A stretch of DNA of 32,459 nucleotides from Bacteroidales bacterium (GTDB lineage Bacteria; Bacteroidota; Bacteroidia; Bacteroidales; UBA1402): positions 1 through 32,459 of the forward strand of contig JAQVXI010000022.1 in NCBI GenBank assembly GCA_028709215.1, in the 5' to 3' direction. Positions 26,816 to 32,459 of the stretch are shown in pieces. A program made the translations under genes and the position numbers. The number at the start of each line of letters is the position of its first letter. Positions within the stretch are counted from its first letter, which is position 1. The notes beneath the pieces were generated by a model. It searched no databases. It worked only from the letters and a program-made list of their open reading frames with translations, and was not told the origin of the DNA.

Positions 26816-29800
26816 ATGAGATTTCTCCGAAACGGCATCCTTCTTTTGCTGCTTTTGACCGGAACAGCAAACAAAATGGACGCACAACGCGCTGTTGACA
26901 AACTAGACCGTGGGCTTGTAGCCACCATCGCTCAGAACGGCGTGGGCAACTTTATCAGTTGGCGCATACTGGGTGAAGAACACTATGATGTGACGTACAA
27001 TCTTTACGCGAACAACCTAAAAATAGCCTCCAATTTAACAACATCCAACTACGTACACAGCACCGGTACAGTCGCCACCTCGTATCAGGTGAGTCCCGTG
27101 GTACGCGGCGTGGAAGGCGAAAAATGCACCGCATCCACCCGTTGGAGTGGCACCGATACATACTCCTATACAGGCTTCACCACCGGCTATCTGGATCTTC
27201 CCGGACAGACTGCCACCGACCGTGCCGGGATTGACGCCACGTCCGATTATGAATTTAACGATGTGGTGGCTGCCGATGTGAACGGAGACGGGCAGCTGGA
27301 ACTTATTTGCAAACGCAATTACACGGGCGATCGCTACCTCACCAGCAACACCACCCGGTTCAACCGCATTGAAGTGCTGACCCTCTCGGGCGTCCGTCTA
27401 TGGTGGATAGACCTTGGCCCCAACATGCAGGCCGGTCCCGACGAACAATGGGACGCCATTGCCTTTGACTGGGACATGGACGGCAAGGCGGAGGTCATGT
27501 TGCGTGGCGCCGACAACATGATCATCCACAAGGCAGACGGCACCACGGTGACCATCGGTGACAATCCAACCTACGATTCACGCACAGTGAGCAACACGCA
27601 ATACACCAGTGTGGGCAACGAATACCTTCTCTACCTAAACGGAACAACAGGAGAGCCCTACCCCATCGGGGACAACGACAAAGGCTGGATGACCTATCCA
27701 CTCAAGCGTTACGAAACAGGTGAGAGCTCATTGGCCGTGTGGGGAAAAGACGGCGATGGCGGTCACCGTGCTTCCAAACACTACTTCGGTGCCCCTTATC
27801 TGGACGGACAAAAGCCCTCCATTTTCCTCGGTCGTGGTGCTTACACCCGGCACAAATTTACCGCTTACGACGTTGATCCTGCCACCCACAAACTAACCCG
27901 CCGTTGGTATTGGTCCAACAACATCGGAGGCAGCCCCTGGTTTGGCCAGGGCTACCACAATTTTGCCATTCAGGACGTTGACATGGACGGACGCGATGAA
28001 ATCATGTTCGGTTCCATGACCATTGACGACAACGGCAAAGGGCTTTCCACCACGGGCCTGGGCCATGGAGATGCCCAACACTGCGGAGACCTTGACCCCT
28101 ACCGTTGGGGCCTGGAACAATTTACCTGCAATGAGAATGCGCCCAACATGAACTTCCGCAACGCCACTACCTCAGAGCTCTACTACCGCTCACAAGGAAC
28201 AAGCGACGATGGCCGTGCCCTCATGGCCAACTTTTCCAATAGCTATCCCGGTAGCCAGGGACGTTCCGTGAACACCGGCTTCATCAGTTCCGTGGCCGAT
28301 AAAGCCATCAGCGAACTAGATGCCAATGGCTTTATCGCCTGGGGCGACCTCAATTTCCGCATCTTCTGGGATGGAGACCTTCTGTCTGAAGTACTAAACA
28401 GCCCTGGTACAGCCAAATCGCCCAAAATCGACAAACCCGGCGTGGGACGCATTTTCCTTTCCAATGCCGGCAACATGAACAATAGCTCCAAGAACAACCC
28501 CGGTATGAGCGGCGATATCCTCGGCGACTGGCGCGAAGAAATCGTCATCCGTAATGGCACAGGCCTACGGATCTATACTTCAAACTACACCACACCTTAC
28601 CGCATTCCTACCCTTTGGCACGACCATGGATATCGTCAAGCCATGGTGTGGCAAACCATCGGGTACAACCAACCACCTCATCCTTCCTATTTCCTTGGAG
28701 AGTTGGAAGGGATCACCGAGACGCCCCCGGCCCTCATCGCCACCGACCGTCAACACGTCACAAACGGTGGAGCCATTGGATCGGCCCATACCGATCAGCA
28801 AGTATTGGTGTATGAAAACCAAAACAGTAGCATTGCGGTCGAAGACGGTATCCGTCCATGGAATGTGATCGTAAACGTTCCTTCCTGGACCCAAGGCCAG
28901 AATGGGTCGGAAACCAGCACGAAAACAGCCCCCGTCACTCAATACTATACCTCAACGCTGACTGGAGGCGCGTTTGCCGGCTCCATGCGACTGATCAAAC
29001 AAGGCGAAGGCGAGCTCATCCTGCCCACCGTGGAACAGCTTTTCACCGGTAACACCGACGTTTGGAACGGGACACTAACGTTCCACGGAAAACTCCTGGG
29101 CTCCTCCCTTTGGCTCAATCGCCACACCACCTTGAATTCCAACGGTGGGCAGTTCCGCAGCATCCAGGCGGACTACAATGCCACCATACGTCCGGGAGGC
29201 AAGACGGGTCTGGGCACCATCACGACCGACACCCTACAACTCGGATTCGGAGCACGGATTCAATTTGATCTCACCGATGTGAATATGACCGATAAAATCA
29301 ATGCCAAGGTCCTATCCCTTGAGACAAAATCTTGGCAATACGGCCCGAAATACCTCGCACCGGTCTTTGAATTTGTGATGGACGAACCCGGCATCGGCAC
29401 CTATGACCTCGGTGTGGTCGACTCCCTTGTTGGTTTGCTTTCGGACGTGATCATCGAGGGGATCGGTACACGTTTCAAATCATCCCTTTCGCATTCGAAC
29501 GATCATTTGTATCTCACCATTGCCAATATCCGTGAAGCAACCAGCATCCGTTGGAACGGGAACGAAAGTGCTGTATGGGACTTCGCTCAATCGAAAAACT
29601 TTACCTTAGCCTCCGATACGGCGGTGAATACAGCGTTTTTTGTCACCGGTGACAAGGTGCTTTTTGACGCCACAGCAAGCAATAAATCCATTACGCTCAA
29701 AGGCAATTTGGAGGCGGATAGCATTATTGTTGACGGTACAGAATCCTATCGCTTCGACGGCACCGGGTCCATCATCGGCGCATCCAAGCTGATCAAACGC

Positions 29801-31441
29801 GGCGACGGCACGCTCACCGTTTCAACGGACAACGCCTACACAGGAGGCACCCGCATCAGCGGAGGCACCGTAGCCGTCACCTCGCTCAGCCACGCCAACC
29901 TGGCGCTCGGACAACTCGGCGCTGTCTCATCGGTAGGCACCAATTTCATCGTCGAGAACGGAGCGACCCTTCAAACATCGGGTACGGTCACGCAAGGTTC
30001 GGCCATGCAGATGGTGGGAGAAAAAGGTGGCATCCTCAACAATGCCGGTGATTTCATTGTGAACAGAGCCATCAGCGGCAGTGTGCTGACCAAAAAAGGA
30101 TCGGGATGGATGAAACTCAATGTCAACAACAACCTGGATCGCCTAATCATTGCAGACGGCACCGTTCAATGCATCGCAAGTTCACTCCCGGGTAAAATTG
30201 TCGAGTTCCAGAATGGCGCCTTGCTGGAAAATACCAGTAGCAGTTATACGATCCACGTCCCAAAAGACAAAAGTGGGACGCAAACGTTGGTAAACAATGC
30301 CAGTTTTTCCAATAAGATCACGGGCGAAGGGGCGTTGACCATCCGTTGCACGGTCATTTCCGGATCCGGTTGGTTTGCCACCCGTACCCGAATTAAAGGC
30401 GACTGGAGCCAGTTTGAGGGGACCATCCACGCTGTGGGCAGTTACGGAAGCAAGGATACCGAACCGCGTTTCACCCTCGATGCGTCCACAGGCCTACCCA
30501 AAGGTACGTTGAACATCGCAGACAATACCACCGTACAAAACACCGGAAAGAGCTTTACCATCGGGACCGTTTCGGGAGGTGGAAAGCTGGGTGGCTGGGC
30601 CTCGTTTGCCAACGATGGTGCTTCAGGTACGAATACCTGGCGACTGGGCAACGACAGCAACTGGAGTTGGGCAGGCACCGTCACCGCCAATTCCAACTTC
30701 GTGAAGATAGGCAGCGGCAAGGTGAGTCTTACCGGTACACACAACCACACCGGTTACACCACCGTTGAGGCGGGTGAACTCCTCATCAGTGGAAGCACCA
30801 TAAAACTGGGTACCGGTGCGCTTACCGTACGGAATGGAGCCATGCTTAGTGGTGTGACCGGCACCGGTTCTCTGTCCAACAGCTTCTATACGTTCGATGC
30901 AGGAGCGACACTTCAGGTAGGGACCTCACCCACGTCTACCATCGGAAATATTGACTTTGGCGGCAAAGATGTTACGATGTCAAAAGATGCCTTTATAGAT
31001 ATGGGTATTCTTACATCAAACGTATACACAAGCCTACAGAACATTAAGAAACTCACCATGAACGGCACCATCCGTCTTCATTGGAACAACTGGATACCCG
31101 CCCTTGGTGACAGCATTCAATTGTTCCAACAAGTTCAGACGTTTGCCGGGACCCCGCTCTTGGAAAACCTCGTGATTGATTCAGACAAGGGTCTTTATTG
31201 GGATACTACCGAGCTGGCCTCCAAGGGATTCCTGCGTGTCGCCAGCATAAACGGACTGAATAAACCCAACGATTCTACCATTAAGCCGTATGTCATGGAT
31301 CGCAAGATCGTGGTACCCGGAGTCAGCGATCTACGCCTATATACCGTGCAGGGGTTACCGGTAGACCCTGCTTCCCGTTTGTCAGCGGGTACCTACATCG
31401 TTATCGCAAATGGATTTACCGTTAAGATGAACGTAGAATAA
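26816..31441 (+). CDS. PL11-type rhamnogalacturonan lyase fused to autotransporter-like beta repeats
   Basis: A 1541-residue exported protein; the signal peptide ends ..KMDAQ (residue 23). Residues about 24-630 are a PL11-like lyase: opening 'VDKLDRGLVATIAQNGVGNFISWRILG' region, an eight-bladed-propeller pattern of Ca-binding loops (ADVNGDGQLE, FDWDMDGKAE, QDVDMDGRDE) and 'DILGDWREEIVIRN' through 'HPSYFLGELEG'. PL11 cleaves rhamnogalacturonan I by beta-elimination. The remaining about 900 residues look like beta-helix. At least four repeats follow the autotransporter-associated strand pattern 'L.K.G.G.L.L…(Y)TG.T.…G.L' (about 724, 990, 1090, 1294). The last about 60 residues ('LRLYTVQGLPV…GTYIVIANGFTVKMNVE') resemble a type IX sorting tail. 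It is strikingly GC-rich compared with the xylan genes, and pectin is not their substrate, so a separate origin is likely. Confidence 0.85.
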   Translation: MRFLRNGILLLLLLTGTANKMDAQRAVDKLDRGLVATIAQNGVGNFISWRILGEEHYDVTYNLYANNLKIASNLTTSNYVHSTGTVATSYQVSPVVRGVEGEKCTASTRWSGTDTYSYTGFTTGYLDLPGQTATDRAGIDATSDYEFNDVVAADVNGDGQLELICKRNYTGDRYLTSNTTRFNRIEVLTLSGVRLWWIDLGPNMQAGPDEQWDAIAFDWDMDGKAEVMLRGADNMIIHKADGTTVTIGDNPTYDSRTVSNTQYTSVGNEYLLYLNGTTGEPYPIGDNDKGWMTYPLKRYETGESSLAVWGKDGDGGHRASKHYFGAPYLDGQKPSIFLGRGAYTRHKFTAYDVDPATHKLTRRWYWSNNIGGSPWFGQGYHNFAIQDVDMDGRDEIMFGSMTIDDNGKGLSTTGLGHGDAQHCGDLDPYRWGLEQFTCNENAPNMNFRNATTSELYYRSQGTSDDGRALMANFSNSYPGSQGRSVNTGFISSVADKAISELDANGFIAWGDLNFRIFWDGDLLSEVLNSPGTAKSPKIDKPGVGRIFLSNAGNMNNSSKNNPGMSGDILGDWREEIVIRNGTGLRIYTSNYTTPYRIPTLWHDHGYRQAMVWQTIGYNQPPHPSYFLGELEGITETPPALIATDRQHVTNGGAIGSAHTDQQVLVYENQNSSIAVEDGIRPWNVIVNVPSWTQGQNGSETSTKTAPVTQYYTSTLTGGAFAGSMRLIKQGEGELILPTVEQLFTGNTDVWNGTLTFHGKLLGSSLWLNRHTTLNSNGGQFRSIQADYNATIRPGGKTGLGTITTDTLQLGFGARIQFDLTDVNMTDKINAKVLSLETKSWQYGPKYLAPVFEFVMDEPGIGTYDLGVVDSLVGLLSDVIIEGIGTRFKSSLSHSNDHLYLTIANIREATSIRWNGNESAVWDFAQSKNFTLASDTAVNTAFFVTGDKVLFDATASNKSITLKGNLEADSIIVDGTESYRFDGTGSIIGASKLIKRGDGTLTVSTDNAYTGGTRISGGTVAVTSLSHANLALGQLGAVSSVGTNFIVENGATLQTSGTVTQGSAMQMVGEKGGILNNAGDFIVNRAISGSVLTKKGSGWMKLNVNNNLDRLIIADGTVQCIASSLPGKIVEFQNGALLENTSSSYTIHVPKDKSGTQTLVNNASFSNKITGEGALTIRCTVISGSGWFATRTRIKGDWSQFEGTIHAVGSYGSKDTEPRFTLDASTGLPKGTLNIADNTTVQNTGKSFTIGTVSGGGKLGGWASFANDGASGTNTWRLGNDSNWSWAGTVTANSNFVKIGSGKVSLTGTHNHTGYTTVEAGELLISGSTIKLGTGALTVRNGAMLSGVTGTGSLSNSFYTFDAGATLQVGTSPTSTIGNIDFGGKDVTMSKDAFIDMGILTSNVYTSLQNIKKLTMNGTIRLHWNNWIPALGDSIQLFQQVQTFAGTPLLENLVIDSDKGLYWDTTELASKGFLRVASINGLNKPNDSTIKPYVMDRKIVVPGVSDLRLYTVQGLPVDPASRLSAGTYIVIANGFTVKMNVE

Positions 31442-31448
31442 ATGCGAA

Positions 31449-31488
31449 AACCCGGCCTGTATCGTTCTAAAACGATGCAGGCCGGGTT
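31449..31488. terminator. Bidirectional rho-independent terminator
   Basis: A near-perfect hairpin: AACCCGGCCTG (31449-31459) pairs with CAGGCCGGGTT (31478-31488), a U-G wobble continues it, and ATCGTT pairs with AACGAT around a CTAA loop, giving about 18 paired positions. On the minus strand it is followed by a TTTT run and on the plus strand by a T-rich tail (TCTTGCTTGTTG). It lies 7 bp after the PL11 stop and 23 bp before the GH10 stop, so it serves both convergent genes. Confidence 0.9.
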
Positions 31489-31511
31489 CTTGCTTGTTGT
31501 ACGAGCTTATA

Positions 31512-32345
31512 TTAGTTCTTCTTCAGGTACTTTTTGCCATTTTGGATGTAGATGCCTGCGGGAAGGGTTTCGAAATCTTTGCCTACCTTGTTGCCGTTTA
31601 GGTTGTAAATGGGTCCCAGCAGCTTGGAATCTTCTTTGATGTTGTCCAATCCCGTCGGGTTTTGCGGCGCTCCCAGACCGCGTGCAAAACCGGCGTAGGT
31701 ATGCTTGCGGTACCAGTCTAGTGTCCAAAGTCCCACCGGCGTATTGGCACGCCATCCGCTGTTTTCCGGAGAATCGGTTGCACACCACTGACAGATGCCC
31801 CACTGCTGGTCAACCGGTACAATTTCAAAATATTTCTTGAAGATCCATTCGTAAAGATCTGCCATGCGCTGATGCATCGCTTCTGTCATTTGGGCTGTGG
31901 GTACGTTGTTGCCGGCTGCATCGACCATCCCCATATCCAATTCACTGATACGAACCCATTTGCCGGTCGCCGCCATGAGTCGGAAACTGTTTTCAATGGC
32001 ATTTTTCTTGCTGGTTTGAGTCGCGTCGTTCATGTAGCACGAGATGTGCATTTGTGAGCCGATACCGTCCACCTTGGTTACTCCATCGGCCTCCCAACGC
32101 TCAATCCACTTAATCAGCGATTTCAATTTACCGTTGCCATCCCAGTCGCTTTCCAAGTTGTAGTCATTGACAAACAACGTCAATTGACCATCGTCGCCCC
32201 CTTTTGAAGCCATCGAATTGGCGTAATGCAAACGAGCCAAACGAACTGCCTGACGGACATATGCCAAGTCACCCATGTGATCCTGCCAGAAGAAATCCCC
32301 ATCATTGCCGTTGTAATGTTGGAGGTCATACAGTAACCATTCGGC
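31512..32345 (-). pseudogene. GH10 endo-beta-1,4-xylanase, C-terminal fragment lacking the 5' half
   Basis: The open frame from 32345 down to the stop at 31512 encodes the last 277 residues of a GH10 xylanase. It begins in mid-barrel ('LLYDLQHYNG', 'DGDFFWQDHMGDLAYVRQAV') and contains 'LFVNDYNLESD', 'VDGIGSQMHISCY', the nucleophile Glu in RISELDMG (codon at 31941-31943) and 'QWGICQWCATDS'. It ends in a short tail 'PAGIYIQNGKKYLKKN' of the Bacteroidota sorting-signal kind. Upstream an in-frame TAG (32346-32348) precedes unrelated sequence. The signal peptide, first barrel strands and the DVVNEA motif with the acid/base Glu are absent. The next in-frame ATG, at 32276, would give only 254 residues. 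It is therefore a remnant, convergent with the PL11 gene; an activity is not expected. Confidence 0.85.
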
Positions 32346-32360
32346 CTACTACAGGTCACT

Positions 32361-32459
32361 TCATGCAACCTTTTTAGCCCGGAAGCGTTGATTCTTCCGG
32401 GGTATTGAATGGATTTTACTTTTTGTTAGTTGCTTTCTTTCGGTTTCCAGTTTATAGGA
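32361..32459 (-). CDS. C-terminal end of an unrecognised basic protein (possibly a transposase or recombinase)
   Basis: An open minus-strand frame enters from the right edge and stops at TGA 32361-32363, giving 32 residues rich in Lys and Arg (…KLETERKQLTKSK… ending RFRAKKVA). It is too short to identify. It lies 15 bp before the break point of the GH10 remnant, so a mobile element that truncated GH10 is an attractive explanation, but no inverted repeats or transposase motif can be shown within the window. It could also be chance open frame. Confidence 0.35.
   Translation of the reverse strand, partial: SYKLETERKQLTKSKIHSIPRKNQRFRAKKVA

Noticed and set aside
31442-31639. Short plus-strand open frame after PL11
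   Set aside because: It runs through the terminator hairpin and then antisense to the GH10 C-terminal tail, so it is not a plausible gene.
32378-32401. Inverted repeat CCCGGAAG / CTTCCGGG near the right edge
   Set aside because: It is an 8-bp stem without an adjacent T run on either strand and lies within the partial minus-strand frame, so it is not called as a terminator or element end.

Overview
The window reads as DNA from a Bacteroidota bacterium, most likely order Bacteroidales or Marinilabiliales. The evidence is a hybrid two-component regulator with an AraC output, signal peptides that almost all place Gln at +1 (…AQ), promoter elements of the TAnnTTTG type, C-terminal tails resembling type IX secretion signals, and a dense run of glycoside hydrolases. 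No rRNA, tRNA or CRISPR array was seen.

Layout. Positions 1-244 (minus) hold the 5' end of a substrate-binding lipoprotein. Positions 321-4226 (minus) hold a complete hybrid two-component sensor/regulator. Diverging from it is a tight plus-strand run (4409-25592) with almost no intergenic space: CE1-like esterase, a 104-codon remnant of a second GH115, intact GH115, GH43, GH43 with a beta-trefoil tail, GH43, GH51, GH43-CBM6, GH2, a large multimodular GH98, a CE6/SASA-type esterase and GH29. A GH27 gene that is broken at both ends and frameshifted follows (about 25586-26720). Next come a GC-rich 1541-residue PL11-type rhamnogalacturonan lyase with autotransporter-like beta repeats (26816-31441), a strong bidirectional terminator, and on the minus strand a 5'-truncated GH10 xylanase (31512-32345). 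The right edge holds the last 32 codons of an unrecognised basic protein (32361-32459, minus).

How it fits together (inference). The set matches a polysaccharide utilisation locus for heavily decorated glucuronoarabinoxylan of the cereal-bran type. GH98 would cut the decorated xylan backbone. The esterases would remove feruloyl or acetyl groups. GH115 would remove (methyl)glucuronic acid. GH43 and GH51 would remove arabinose and xylose. GH2 and GH29 (plus the broken GH27) would remove galactose, fucose or L-galactose caps. The regulator would sense released oligosaccharides. GH98 has a type IX sorting tail and the exo-enzymes do not, which suggests surface endo-cleavage followed by periplasmic trimming. 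No SusC/SusD pair is present in the window.

The right third looks like a worn and rearranged boundary: a decayed GH27, a compositionally different pectin lyase and a decapitated GH10. I did not find a clearly unprecedented system. The most unusual items are the PL11/beta-repeat fusion, the GH98 with duplicated C-terminal modules, the GH115 remnant, and the decayed GH27-PL11-GH10 junction.
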